A stretch of DNA of 64,000 nt from Phycisphaerae bacterium (GTDB taxonomy: Bacteria > Planctomycetota > Phycisphaerae > UBA1845 > CAIVHJ01): contig JAJVHX010000008.1 in assembly GCA_022072405.1 (NCBI GenBank), forward strand, positions 124,001 through 188,000, given 5' to 3'. Under the pieces are notes generated by a model. It was given only the letters and a program-made list of their open reading frames with translations. It did no database searches and was not told the DNA's origin. The position numbers and the translations under genes are program-made. Below are positions 44,863 to 53,592 of the stretch, piece after piece. Every line of letters starts with the position of its first letter. Position 1 is the stretch's first letter.

Positions 44863-45720
44863 TCAGGGTTGGTAATCGAGCAGATCATACAGCTCCTGTC
44901 GCGTCTGCATCTGCCCCAGTATCGATTGTTGTGAACCTTCACGCCGCAGCACCTCCAGCGCATTGCTCGCTGCCTGCATCATGATCCGCTGCAGTGTGAC
45001 CGGGAAGATAACGATCCTGTAGCCGAGCTGGGTCCATTCCTCGACCGGTAGATAGGGAGTCTGGCCGAATTCGGTCATGTTGGCCAGCAGGAGGGTCGGT
45101 ACATCACGGGAAAAACGGGTCAACTCTTCGCGGTTCTGTAATGCTTCAGGGAAGATGCCATCCGCACCGGCAGCGAGGTAGCGATGGGCGCGGGCCACGG
45201 CATCATCGTAGTTGGTGACGCCACGGGCATCGGTCCGGGCGAGAAGGATAAAATTGGGGTCAGTGACGGCTGCTCGGGCGGCCGAGATTTTCGCGCAGAA
45301 TTCATCAACCGGCACCAGCGTTTTGCCGCCGAGGTGGCCACAGCGTTTGGGAAACTGCTGGTCTTCGAGATGAATGGCGCTGACACCGGCCTCGTAAAGT
45401 TCGAGTACCGTCCGGGCGACACCCTCGGCACTATCAATAAAGCCGGTATCCGCATCCATTAGGATCGGCAGGCTGCACGCACGGGCGATTTGCCGGGCAT
45501 GTGTGCAGGCTTCGGTCAGGGTCATCAGGCCGATATCAGGTACCCCGCCCAAGCTGTTGGCCAGCACCGCCCCGGATAAATAGAGCCCCGTAAAACCGGC
45601 ACGCTCGATGGCTCGTGCGGTCAGCGCATTGACCGCACCGGGCAAGACGACCGTACCCTGTTGCAGGGTTTGACGGAGTTTTGCGGTGCGAGTTTCGGAC
45701 TGAATGGGCATCAGCTTCAT
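44863..45720 (-). CDS. prpB: 2-Methylisocitrate lyase
   Basis: A 285-residue member of the isocitrate lyase/PEP mutase family that splits 2-methylisocitrate into pyruvate and succinate. The catalytic loop motif KRCGH is present as FPKRCGHLGGKTL, with the metal site in ILMDADTGF and IHLEDQQ and the substrate stretch LARTDARGV. KLMPIQSETRT before the family start suggests the first Met is used, or the one three codons on. Organised with prpC in a probable operon: prpB, prpC, enoyl-CoA hydratase. Confidence 0.92.
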   Translation of the reverse strand: MKLMPIQSETRTAKLRQTLQQGTVVLPGAVNALTARAIERAGFTGLYLSGAVLANSLGGVPDIGLMTLTEACTHARQIARACSLPILMDADTGFIDSAEGVARTVLELYEAGVSAIHLEDQQFPKRCGHLGGKTLVPVDEFCAKISAARAAVTDPNFILLARTDARGVTNYDDAVARAHRYLAAGADGIFPEALQNREELTRFSRDVPTLLLANMTEFGQTPYLPVEEWTQLGYRIVIFPVTLQRIMMQAASNALEVLRREGSQQSILGQMQTRQELYDLLDYQP

Positions 45721-45735
45721 AACTTATCGAGATTG

Positions 45736-46443
45736 TTATTTAGTTGTCGATTTGACCTGTGACATCACATACATCATTTCGCGGGCGATCTGCGCACAGC
45801 GTTCATCGTAGCGCTGCTGTTCCTCGGGAGTGTCGTCGGCTGCTTTGGGGTCGTCGTATGGCAGGGCCTGTCGATATATGGCGCCATTTACCAGTGGGCA
45901 TTGTTTATCTGCCTGGCTGCACACCATGATCGCGGTAAAATCGGCAGTGGGGTTTGGCGGCTGGTCATACCGTTTGGAAAAGCAATCCATGGCGGTGCTC
46001 TGGAGACTGAATTTGACGGTATAGACCGGATTATTATCTTCGCCGCCGGTGCGTTCGATAATGAATCCGGCGCGTTGCAGCGCAGCCACGGCCCGGGGAT
46101 TAAATGCCGTGGCTTCCGTGCCGCCCGAAAAAGTCTGTACTTGTGTGAATCCATACACTTCGGCAGCGGTAGCGGCCCAGATTTGCGCCAGGTGGCTGCG
46201 ACGGGAGTTATGCGTGCAGACGAAAACGAGCCTGGCTGACTGGTTGTCCTGCAGTTGCTTGGAGATGTTATCGGCCAGCAGCTTCAACTGCGTCTGACGC
46301 TCAGTAGGGATCTGCTCAAATTCACCGGCTCGTGTTTGTACATATTTCGCTAACTCCGGGTTTAGGGGAGCAGTGTTTACAGCGGTGGGATCATTGAACG
46401 ATAACACAGCTGACAGGAATAGCACCACAGCGATTGATTTCAT
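45736..46443 (-). CDS. Exported arsenate reductase-like (LMW phosphatase fold) protein
   Basis: A 235-residue protein with a signal peptide-like N-terminus (KSIAVVLFLSAVLSFNDP). After an extra helical region it has the low-molecular-weight phosphatase loop VFVCTHNSRRSHLAQ (C76, C-x5-R-S). Two more cysteines, C175 and C182 in MVCSQADKQCPLV, are spaced as in thioredoxin-dependent arsenate reductase, which uses a triad of redox cysteines; the Asp loop YDDPKAADDTPEE is also present. Normal family members are cytoplasmic and about 130-140 residues, so the export signal and added 60 residues are unusual. ATG at 46443 follows AGGAG. It stands 15 bp upstream of prpB on the same strand, with no other arsenic gene nearby. 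Confidence 0.8.
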   Translation of the reverse strand: MKSIAVVLFLSAVLSFNDPTAVNTAPLNPELAKYVQTRAGEFEQIPTERQTQLKLLADNISKQLQDNQSARLVFVCTHNSRRSHLAQIWAATAAEVYGFTQVQTFSGGTEATAFNPRAVAALQRAGFIIERTGGEDNNPVYTVKFSLQSTAMDCFSKRYDQPPNPTADFTAIMVCSQADKQCPLVNGAIYRQALPYDDPKAADDTPEEQQRYDERCAQIAREMMYVMSQVKSTTK

Positions 46444-46630
46444 GCTCGGCTCCTGGAAAATGATATATAACCTGAAGAAGCGTAGGAACATTATATCGCT
46501 GGCAAATATTCCAGCCAAATAATTGAATGACTCTGATGGTTCATTCGGATTGCAGTGTATGCAGCCGGACGCTTGGGGATATGCTGTTGATCGGGGAACA
46601 TGAATGTATGCTATATCCGGGTAACGAAAG

Positions 46631-46663
46631 CAGCCCGGAGGGTTGATGAACCGCTCCGGGCTG
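46631..46663. other. Stem-loop after the anchored acidic protein gene
   Basis: CAGCCCGGAG and CTCCGGGCTG form a perfect 10-bp stem (with one mismatch-free loop of 13 bases). It stands 25 bases after the stop of the minus-strand gene; no T run follows, so termination is uncertain. Confidence 0.4.
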
Positions 46664-46687
46664 TGTGGTAGTAAATCGGCGTGAGTG

Positions 46688-47872
46688 TTATTTGAGGCGC
46701 GGGCGGCGAACCAGTCCGACCAGCAGCATGCTCATCAGCATGGCGCTGCCCACACCACTGCCGCACACGCCGGAAGCACTATTGATTCCGCTACCCTCCA
46801 GCACAGGCGTTTCTGGGTTTTCCGGTTCAACGATTTCCGGTTCCTGCGGTTCTTCAACCTGCTCCTCATCTTCGATCACTTCCTCAATCACCGGTTCTTC
46901 ATCAACAGGCTCTTCTTCTTCGAACTCGTCAATGATCGCTTCCTCATCCTGAGCATCTTCTTCAATCATTTCTTCGTCCATCTGCTCCTCGTCAATGACT
47001 TCATCCTCTTCGACCGGTTCTTCAATTTCTTCTGGAGCATCGATCGGTTCCGGCTGGGGCGGTATAGCCTGCCCTTCCAGCGTATTACTGAACAGGCCGA
47101 AACTTTCCGGGCTGGAGAGGCTCAGCGTCATATACTTGATGCCTTCGCTGGTCGGAGTAAAAGTAATGAGCAGGGTGGCTGATGACGCCGGCGGCAGTGA
47201 ACCTTCATCGAGCAGAATCACTGCGTACTGGCTCACATCCAGACCGCCCACGAGAATGGAAGCAGCGTTGGTCAGCGTTAGCGGTGCATTGCCGATGTTG
47301 GTCAGTTCCAGTTCCACGCTGCTGCTGCTGCCGGCGGGCGTATCGGGCAGCAGGTAGTGGAATCCGTTGGGGATCACTCCTTCCGCATCGCTGACTTCCA
47401 GGGCATAGACCGGATCGACCGCTTCGGCTTCGATGGTGTTGCTGAACACGCCCCACAGGGTCGGCGTGGACAAGGTGAAGGTCATATATTTGGTTCCCAG
47501 ACTGGTGGGATTAAAGGTGATCGCGATGGTGGCAACTTCACCGGGTTCCAGAATCGTATCGCTGAGCGGACCCACCAGATATTGATCGGTATGGGCACCA
47601 CCCAGGCTCAGCGCACTCATGGCGCTGAAATCCAGCGCCTCATCACCGATGTTTTCAATGGACCATACTTCACTGATACTGACGCCAATGGGGCTGGATT
47701 CCATCGGATAATGGAAACCCTGGGCCACGGTTTGGCCAAGGGAATCGGTCACCAGCACTGCCTGGACAGCCTGTGCACTGGCGACACTGCTCATCAGCGT
47801 TCCCACCAGGGCCACAATCATGAGGGGTTTCCGACGGCCTCTTATTGGTAATACGTGCTCGCGGATCTTCAT
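46688..47872 (-). CDS. Secreted protein with two ASH-like repeats, acidic linker and C-terminal anchor
   Basis: A 394-residue protein. Signal peptide (MIVALVGTLMSSVASAQA), then two beta-sandwich repeats of about 115 residues each that share the signature 'FNPTS/FTPTS-G-KYMT-LS-P' (ITFNPTSLGTKYMTFTLSTP and ITFTPTSEGIKYMTLSLSSP), typical of ASH/HYDIN-type or 'choice-of-anchor D' domains. Next an acidic low-complexity linker of about 90 residues, nearly all Glu, Asp, Pro, Ile and Val. The tail has SGVCGSGVG, a hydrophobic stretch and VRRPR, matching the tails of the two subtilases. ATG at 47872 follows AAGGAG. Likely a cell-surface structural or adhesion protein. Confidence 0.85.
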   Translation of the reverse strand: MKIREHVLPIRGRRKPLMIVALVGTLMSSVASAQAVQAVLVTDSLGQTVAQGFHYPMESSPIGVSISEVWSIENIGDEALDFSAMSALSLGGAHTDQYLVGPLSDTILEPGEVATIAITFNPTSLGTKYMTFTLSTPTLWGVFSNTIEAEAVDPVYALEVSDAEGVIPNGFHYLLPDTPAGSSSSVELELTNIGNAPLTLTNAASILVGGLDVSQYAVILLDEGSLPPASSATLLITFTPTSEGIKYMTLSLSSPESFGLFSNTLEGQAIPPQPEPIDAPEEIEEPVEEDEVIDEEQMDEEMIEEDAQDEEAIIDEFEEEEPVDEEPVIEEVIEDEEQVEEPQEPEIVEPENPETPVLEGSGINSASGVCGSGVGSAMLMSMLLVGLVRRPRLK

Positions 47873-48246
47873 GGCTCTTCTCCTTGCCTGATGATACAGG
47901 CGATGTTGGTTCGTCAAATTCACCCCCGAAGTGGGGAGTCATTGTACCATGTCCGCGTATAGAACAATTTTTGTGCCATTATCCGGTGGCAATCGTTGTC
48001 GTGTCGTAAAGCATTGTATGGCAATATGTAAAGAATCGACTAGCCAGTCAGTCGTCTGCACCGCTGACCCGTTAGCGGCCAGTTGCCCAATTGGGGATGA
48101 ATTGGGCTAGGGTGATTGATGATTTTTTCAGCGACTAAAGGTTGCTTGAGAATTGCGAAAATTGGATGCGCGCGGGTTAACAGCCACCTGCCTTGCGAAG
48201 TACGCAGACAGGCGGCTCATTGAATTATAAAACCGCTTCCCGATAT
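47873..48246. other. Intergenic region with stem-loops
   Basis: Contains a perfect 8-bp stem GCCCAATT / AATTGGGC (48085-48107) and an imperfect stem GCCACCTG...CAGGCGGC with inner TGCG/CGCA (48183-48216), 31 bases after the stop of the next minus-strand gene. Neither is followed by a T run. No gene seen. Confidence 0.5.
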
Positions 48247-48915
48247 TTATTTACGATGCAGTTTTTCCACCCACTGAATGGCTTGGTTATCGTCATACAT
48301 TTGGCCGGACTTTTCAACATCACTACCGACGAATCGGAAGAAATCCCAATAACGATTGTCGTAGCAGATCTGCAAAGTAGTCATTCCGTTACGTGTCAGG
48401 CAGAAGACCGGTGCCGGGCCATTGTCTGCCGGATCATATTTCAGGGCGACCTCCGGATCGCTGTTCATTTCTTTAGCGACCAGTTGATAGGTCGATAAGG
48501 TGTCCGCGGTCGCCTGATGCGGGGCGTAGTGATCATCCGCTGGAGCGGAATTCGCGCAGGCGGAGTCGGGTACTTTCTCCAGTGCCACACGCAGGTGGAC
48601 ATCCTTCTTTTCGTTGTCATCTTCCAGCACGCCGCTGTAAGAATAGATGTCCAGAATGATGACCTCATGGCCATCCAGTTCTGCCGGGCGGATATTCAGC
48701 ACGGTGCGATAGTCGCGTTGTATCATGGCCCATTGGCCGGCGATCGGGTCTCCGGTGGCAGCATCTTTCTGATTGACCAGTCGCGTGAAATGGCCGGAAC
48801 CTTCCCAGATACCGAAAGGCGGCTGGCCGGGATGAGCAGTGGCGCATCCCATGCTCAACGCCAGACTGCAAACAGCAGACCATTGAACCATTCGGCAGAT
48901 CATTCGGCGGATCAT
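48247..48915 (-). CDS. Predicted lipoprotein of unknown function
   Basis: A 222-residue protein with a lipoprotein signal (MVQWSAVCSLALSMGCATAH, lipobox LSMGC). The mature protein begins with FGIWEGSGHFTRLV and is beta-rich with a middle acidic segment (SGVLEDDNEKKDVHLRVALE) and a C-terminal WDFFRFVGSDVEKSGQMYDD. It superficially resembles the predicted lipoprotein at 12421-13002 in its 'W-x-G' start and size, but this is not an alignment. ATG at 48915 has GGAGG seven bases upstream and is better than 48921 or 49044. Function unknown. Confidence 0.7.
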   Translation of the reverse strand: MIRRMICRMVQWSAVCSLALSMGCATAHPGQPPFGIWEGSGHFTRLVNQKDAATGDPIAGQWAMIQRDYRTVLNIRPAELDGHEVIILDIYSYSGVLEDDNEKKDVHLRVALEKVPDSACANSAPADDHYAPHQATADTLSTYQLVAKEMNSDPEVALKYDPADNGPAPVFCLTRNGMTTLQICYDNRYWDFFRFVGSDVEKSGQMYDDNQAIQWVEKLHRK

Positions 48916-48955
48916 GGGCATTCCTCCAGAATCAATAAGTTGAGAGAACAGCCGC

Positions 48956-50368
48956 TTACAATACCTCAAAACTGAGCAAATCTGAAATGGACTCCAGCCG
49001 GTCCAGCTTCCAGGCGGTGTCGATGATTTTTTGAGCCGTGGCATCGGTGATCACGCTGCGAGCATTCCGCATGAATTTGCTGATCACCTCATCGTCGGTC
49101 ATCGGGTTACCGGCGTGGCCGCGCGGATAATCCACTCGCTTATCCAGTTTCGTCCCATCAGCGAGCGTGACCTTCAGATGGTTGGGAATGCCCTTTGGGT
49201 AACCGGCGTTCAGCTGGGGATCTTCGTAAATTCTGATCTTGTCCAGCAGGTTCAGATATTTCGGATCGCGGATTTTTTCCTCGCTGAAACTTTCACGGGT
49301 CACGTCTCCGTCGATAAACGCACAAGCCACGCAATAGCCCATGGAGTGGTCGGCGGTTTCGCGGCTGGTCGGCCGCCATTTTTCCGGTTCGCTGCCGATA
49401 ATGCTGACGGCGGCTTCGAAGCTGGCGATTTCGAGAGTCTTGATTTCGCGACCGGCGATTTCCTTGCGGAGTTGCAGGGCGGCATCGATGGCGGATTGTG
49501 AATGATACTCCGCGGGCCAGTATTTGATATAGGTCTTATCGATCATGTAACCGTCGTAATCAGCGTTGATGAGTGTGGTGTTCATCTTTGAGTCGCTGAA
49601 GCCCGCGGCTCGTTGGGAACCCGCCAATTGGGGTTCAAACGGGCCGTCGACCAGCATTTTAAAAATGCCCTTGGGGCCTTCGAAGATTTCATGAGGTCCG
49701 GTCATGCCCAGGCGAGCCAGATCGGCGGCGAAGATGCCGTTGCGAGCGGCGTTGGAGAAGGCGCAGGCTTTCCACATTGGTAATTGGCCGGTGCGGGTCT
49801 GGCGGGTCGGAATATTGCACACGCCGGCCAGTCCCAGGGCATGTTCGAGCTGGGCGGCGTCGATCTTCATCAGCCAACCCGCCAGCAACACGGTACTGAG
49901 CACGCCCCAGTAGGGGTGGTCCCAGCCATGTTTGCGCAAGCTGGCGGCATCGCACAGGCGGCACTGGATTTCGTAGCCGATCACGCTGGCGGTGATGAAA
50001 TCCTGGCCACTGCGTCCCAACGATTCTGCCATGGCCCAGGCGGCGGGGATATTGTCAGAAGGGTGGGCGGGTTCGAGACTCAGGTAGGTGTCGTTGAAAT
50101 CGAGATAGCGCACCATGGCCCCATTGGTAAAGGCAGCGAGTTCCGGGGTGGTGCGGTGTGTGGTGCCCAGAATCGTGGCGCCATTTTTATCGCTGACGCT
50201 GGTTGCTTTCTGGCGGGTGATTTTAGCTGGTGATTTATGATAAGCACCCAGCGCGCAGCCGATCGAATCGATCACCCGGCGTTTGACCTCGTGCACGGTC
50301 GCGGTGGGCAGTTTGTTGAATTTCTGTTCCAGGGTCCATTTTGCCAGACGGGATGCCAATGTCGCCAT
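48956..50368 (-). CDS. prpD: MmgE/PrpD family 2-methylcitrate dehydratase
   Basis: A 470-residue member of the PrpD family, which dehydrates 2-methylcitrate. Seen are the N-terminal LEQKFNKLPTATVHEVKRRV with DSIGCALGAYHKSP, FTNGAMVRYLDFNDTYL, HPSDNIPAAWAMAE, and HSMGYCVACAFIDGDV in the second domain. Its presence together with prpB and prpC completes the dehydratase step of the methylcitrate cycle, although it lies about 3 kb from prpB with three unrelated genes between. AAGGTG precedes the ATG. It follows the ETF-linked oxidoreductase gene by 172 bp. Confidence 0.88.
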   Translation of the reverse strand: MATLASRLAKWTLEQKFNKLPTATVHEVKRRVIDSIGCALGAYHKSPAKITRQKATSVSDKNGATILGTTHRTTPELAAFTNGAMVRYLDFNDTYLSLEPAHPSDNIPAAWAMAESLGRSGQDFITASVIGYEIQCRLCDAASLRKHGWDHPYWGVLSTVLLAGWLMKIDAAQLEHALGLAGVCNIPTRQTRTGQLPMWKACAFSNAARNGIFAADLARLGMTGPHEIFEGPKGIFKMLVDGPFEPQLAGSQRAAGFSDSKMNTTLINADYDGYMIDKTYIKYWPAEYHSQSAIDAALQLRKEIAGREIKTLEIASFEAAVSIIGSEPEKWRPTSRETADHSMGYCVACAFIDGDVTRESFSEEKIRDPKYLNLLDKIRIYEDPQLNAGYPKGIPNHLKVTLADGTKLDKRVDYPRGHAGNPMTDDEVISKFMRNARSVITDATAQKIIDTAWKLDRLESISDLLSFEVL

Positions 50369-50540
50369 ATCGCACCTTACAAATAAGTGGATTCGTATTG
50401 ATCGATCGTGAAAGGCCTATTTTAACTGTTTTCCGGAGGAAGCTGAAGGGGAGATTGAGCGATCAGAACGGGGAAGATAGCTGAGTCGCGTGCTGGCTGA
50501 TCCCTGACGTGATTTAGGCGCCTGCAGAAAACTAATGGCT

Positions 50541-52574
50541 TTACAGGCCGGTGGACTTTGCGAGTAATTGCACCACATCCAGCTGCTGAACCTCGGAGCG
50601 TTCGCGGTCGTTCAGACCGTCGCTGAGCATGGTCATGCAGAAGGGGCAGGCGGTGGCCACTGCACAGCCGCCGCGTTGGGGTGCTTCATCGAGTACTTTG
50701 AGTAGTTGACGGGTACGCTCTTGATTGACGCGCAGCTGGCCATGCTCCTCTTCTTTGAACATCTGGGCCCCGCCGGCTCCGCAACACATGCCTCGATCGC
50801 GTGTCAATTCCGGTTCGACGAGTTGCACGCCCGGTATGGCGCGCAGTATTTCGCGCGGCGCGTCGTAGACCTCGTTATAACGACCGAGATAGCAGGAGTC
50901 ATGATAGGTAATGTTTTGTTCGATGGATTGGGTGGGTTTGATTTTCCCGTGTTGAACCAGGTCGGCCAGCAGGTCGGTGTGATGCACGACTTCATACTTC
51001 CCACCAAAATCAGGATATTCATTTTTCAGAGTGTTAAAACAGTGCGGGCAGGTGGTGACGATTTTTTTCACCTGGTAGCGATTGAGCGTTTCGACATTCT
51101 GCTGGGCGAGCATCTGGAACAGAAATTCATTGCCGGCGCGGCGGGCGGCATCGCCGGTGCAGGTTTCTTCCCTCCCCAGCACGGCAAAGTTGATGCCGGC
51201 GTGGTTGAGCAGTTTGGCGAAGGCGGCCGCGGTCTGCTTGGCGCGGGCATCAAAAGCGGGTGCGCAGCCGACCCAGTAAAGTATGTCAAAGTCAGGTTTC
51301 TCAGCAGCGCTGCTGACATTCAAACCCTCGGCCCATTCGAGACGCGAGTCGGGCGGATAGCTCCAGGGGTTGCCGCTGGATTCCAGACCCCGAAAGGCAT
51401 TCTGCAATTGTTCGGGAAATTCCGAGCGCTCCATCACCAGATGGCGACGCATGTCGACGATCTTATCCACATAGGTGATGAAGACCGGGCACTCCTGCTC
51501 ACAGGCCCGGCAACTGGTGCAGGCCCAGAGTACTTCGGGTTTGATCAGTTCATTGGATACCAGCGGAGCGGCTGAGAGCCGGCTGGGCGTTTTTGTGTCG
51601 CCGCCAGTGGAAGAATCCAGTTGAAGCACTTCTTTCTGATGCGAATAGAGATGGTCACGCAGATGGATGGTCAGGTGTTTGGGAGAGAGCAGTTTGCCAG
51701 TGCGGTTGGCGGGGCACATATCGCTGCAGCGGCCACATTCGGTGCAGGTGTAGAGATCGAGCAGGTGTTTCCAGTGCAGATGGTCAATCTGTGAGGTTCC
51801 GAGCGGTTCTTCCCGCTCAATGCGGCCTTCCATATCGTGTATCGGAGTGAGTCGGCCAACCGGTTGCAGGTTCTGGAAAAAGACGTTGGGTAGGGCGGTG
51901 ATAATATGAAAATGTTTGGAATAAGGTAATAGATTGAGAAAGAGCAGCACCAACCCCGAATGCATCCAGAAACCCAGCTGTTCGAGAATGGCCAACCCGC
52001 CGTCCGGTGCTTGTTTCAGCAAGCCGCTGAGCAGATAACCGGCATATTCGATACGATGATATGCTCCGCTGCGGACCATGTGGGCTGCGTCATATAATAT
52101 GTCGCTGACCATCATGGTGAAAATAATGACCAGAATAATCATTCCTTCGGTGGTGTGTGTCAGACGGGGGAGTTTTTTGATGCCACGGTAATAAGCGAAT
52201 ATCAACACGCCCGTGATCACCAGCAGGGCGAAGGTGTCTTTGAAAATGGCGTAGAGCATGCCCAGCGGCTGCTCCGGGCCGAAGATAAACAGGTTGAACG
52301 AAGCGTCATAGCCGCGACCCCACAGAATCAACGAACGTAGCAACAGAACAAGAAATCCGCTGAAGACGAGAATGTGAGCGACCCCGCTCCACCCGTAGCG
52401 CGGCATGCGGGCTTGGCCGATGGCAAATTTAAGGGTGAGTGCGAGTCGGCGACCCGGCTGGTCCCAGCGCGGTTCTGCCGGACCGATATTCATCAACACC
52501 CAGCGACGTTTGGCTGACCAAATAAAAATTCCCCAACCCGCAAGCAACATCAAAGACATGAATAGTGGTGACAT
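50541..52574 (-). CDS. HdrD-like ETF:menaquinone oxidoreductase (EMO type)
   Basis: A 677-residue membrane iron-sulphur protein. The first 250 residues have six hydrophobic helices related to the nitrate-reductase gamma haem b domain (for example WSGVAHILVFSGFLVLLLRS and YSKHFHIITALPN). Then two [4Fe-4S] motifs, CTECGRCSDMCP and CTSCRACEQECP, and two CCG domains with YWVGCAP, CTGDAARRAG, TTCPHCFNTL, YHDSCYLGRYN and GMCCGAGGAQMF. This domain set, directly after etfB-etfA, is the ETF-menaquinone oxidoreductase found in bacteria that use ETF with menaquinone, rather than the ubiquinone ETF-QO. It would pass electrons from acyl-CoA dehydrogenases via ETF to the menaquinone pool. Stop of etfA is six bp upstream of its start. 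Confidence 0.87.
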   Translation of the reverse strand: MSPLFMSLMLLAGWGIFIWSAKRRWVLMNIGPAEPRWDQPGRRLALTLKFAIGQARMPRYGWSGVAHILVFSGFLVLLLRSLILWGRGYDASFNLFIFGPEQPLGMLYAIFKDTFALLVITGVLIFAYYRGIKKLPRLTHTTEGMIILVIIFTMMVSDILYDAAHMVRSGAYHRIEYAGYLLSGLLKQAPDGGLAILEQLGFWMHSGLVLLFLNLLPYSKHFHIITALPNVFFQNLQPVGRLTPIHDMEGRIEREEPLGTSQIDHLHWKHLLDLYTCTECGRCSDMCPANRTGKLLSPKHLTIHLRDHLYSHQKEVLQLDSSTGGDTKTPSRLSAAPLVSNELIKPEVLWACTSCRACEQECPVFITYVDKIVDMRRHLVMERSEFPEQLQNAFRGLESSGNPWSYPPDSRLEWAEGLNVSSAAEKPDFDILYWVGCAPAFDARAKQTAAAFAKLLNHAGINFAVLGREETCTGDAARRAGNEFLFQMLAQQNVETLNRYQVKKIVTTCPHCFNTLKNEYPDFGGKYEVVHHTDLLADLVQHGKIKPTQSIEQNITYHDSCYLGRYNEVYDAPREILRAIPGVQLVEPELTRDRGMCCGAGGAQMFKEEEHGQLRVNQERTRQLLKVLDEAPQRGGCAVATACPFCMTMLSDGLNDRERSEVQQLDVVQLLAKSTGL

Positions 52575-52580
52575 GTAGAA

Positions 52581-53555
52581 TCACTTTCCGAGCAAATTCT
52601 GGAATTCACTTTTCAGCAGCGGGGCCATGGTGAACAGGTCGGCGACGCAGCCATAGTCGGCCACGTTGTAGATCGGAGCTTCCTTTTTGGTGTTGATGGC
52701 GACGATACATTTGCTGCCGCGCATGCCGGCGAGATGCTGGATGGCGCCGTCAATGCCAAAGGCCAGGTAGAGCTTGGGAGTCACCGTTTTACCGGTGAGG
52801 CCGACCTGACGGGAGTGGGGCTGGTATCCGGCGTCACAGGCAGCGCGCGAAGCCCCCACCGCGGCGTCGAGTACGGCGGCGAGTTCGTAAAGAATTTTGA
52901 AGTTGTCGGCGTTTTTGAGTGATCGACCGCCGCTGACCACGATGTCGGCTTCCGTCACATCCTTAACCCCGCTGGAGGTGCTGGCCCACTGGTTGTTCTT
53001 GAGGCGCAGGGTAGCCGCATCAAAGTTGACGGTGATTTTTTCAACGGCGCTATTCCCGCTGGTTGGTGCAGCGGCGGCAAATGTGTTGGGCCGAACGGAA
53101 CAGATTTTCAGCCGGTCAGCAGCCAGTTTGAGCTGGGCCGTGGCTTTGCCGGCATACACTGGCCGAGTGACGATCAGGCTGTCGCCCTGCGGAGTGAAGG
53201 CGATGCAATCGGTCGCCAGGGCCGCACCGGTGCGAGCTGCCAGCCGCGGCGCCAGGTCGCGCCCCATGAAACTCGCCGGCAACAGAACCAGATGGGGTTT
53301 GGACTGTTTGAGCACGGCGTCCAGCGCCTGAACGTATGGTTGCGGGCGATACAACTCCAGTTCCGCATGGTCGACGCCATAAATTTTTGCAGCAGGATAT
53401 TTCTGTAATTCAGCGGCCACCGGGTTGAGTTGGTGTCCCAGTAGTGCTACATGAATTTCAGCATCAGCGCTGATTGCTTGAGCGGCGGTGAACAATTGGG
53501 TGACCGCACCATGCCGATGGCCTTGACGTTGTTCGGCAAAGATCAGGATTATCAT
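52581..53555 (-). CDS. etfA: Electron transfer flavoprotein alpha subunit
   Basis: FAD-binding ETF alpha chain of 324 residues. The N-terminal domain has PASFMGRDLAPRLAARTGAALATDC, and the FAD-binding C-terminal domain has VSGGRSLKNADNFKILYELA, VGASRAACDAG, QVGLTGKTVTPKLYLAFGID, GAIQHLAGM and KCIVAINTKKEAPI. The expected FAD motif KTVxP and SGAxQH are present in modified form. The gene lies 37 bp after etfB and overlaps nothing; the three genes etfB, etfA and the oxidoreductase form one operon. Confidence 0.93.
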   Translation of the reverse strand: MIILIFAEQRQGHRHGAVTQLFTAAQAISADAEIHVALLGHQLNPVAAELQKYPAAKIYGVDHAELELYRPQPYVQALDAVLKQSKPHLVLLPASFMGRDLAPRLAARTGAALATDCIAFTPQGDSLIVTRPVYAGKATAQLKLAADRLKICSVRPNTFAAAAPTSGNSAVEKITVNFDAATLRLKNNQWASTSSGVKDVTEADIVVSGGRSLKNADNFKILYELAAVLDAAVGASRAACDAGYQPHSRQVGLTGKTVTPKLYLAFGIDGAIQHLAGMRGSKCIVAINTKKEAPIYNVADYGCVADLFTMAPLLKSEFQNLLGK

Positions 53556-53592
53556 CGATGTCTCATCCTCTTATGATTTACTGGTTTGAATA

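Noticed and set aside
36652-47872. PEP-CTERM sorting signal on the three anchored proteins
   Set aside because: No Pro-Glu-Pro motif; a Cys-Gly motif stands at that place instead.
49031-49501. Plus-strand reading frame of 156 codons
   Set aside because: Antisense shadow of prpD.
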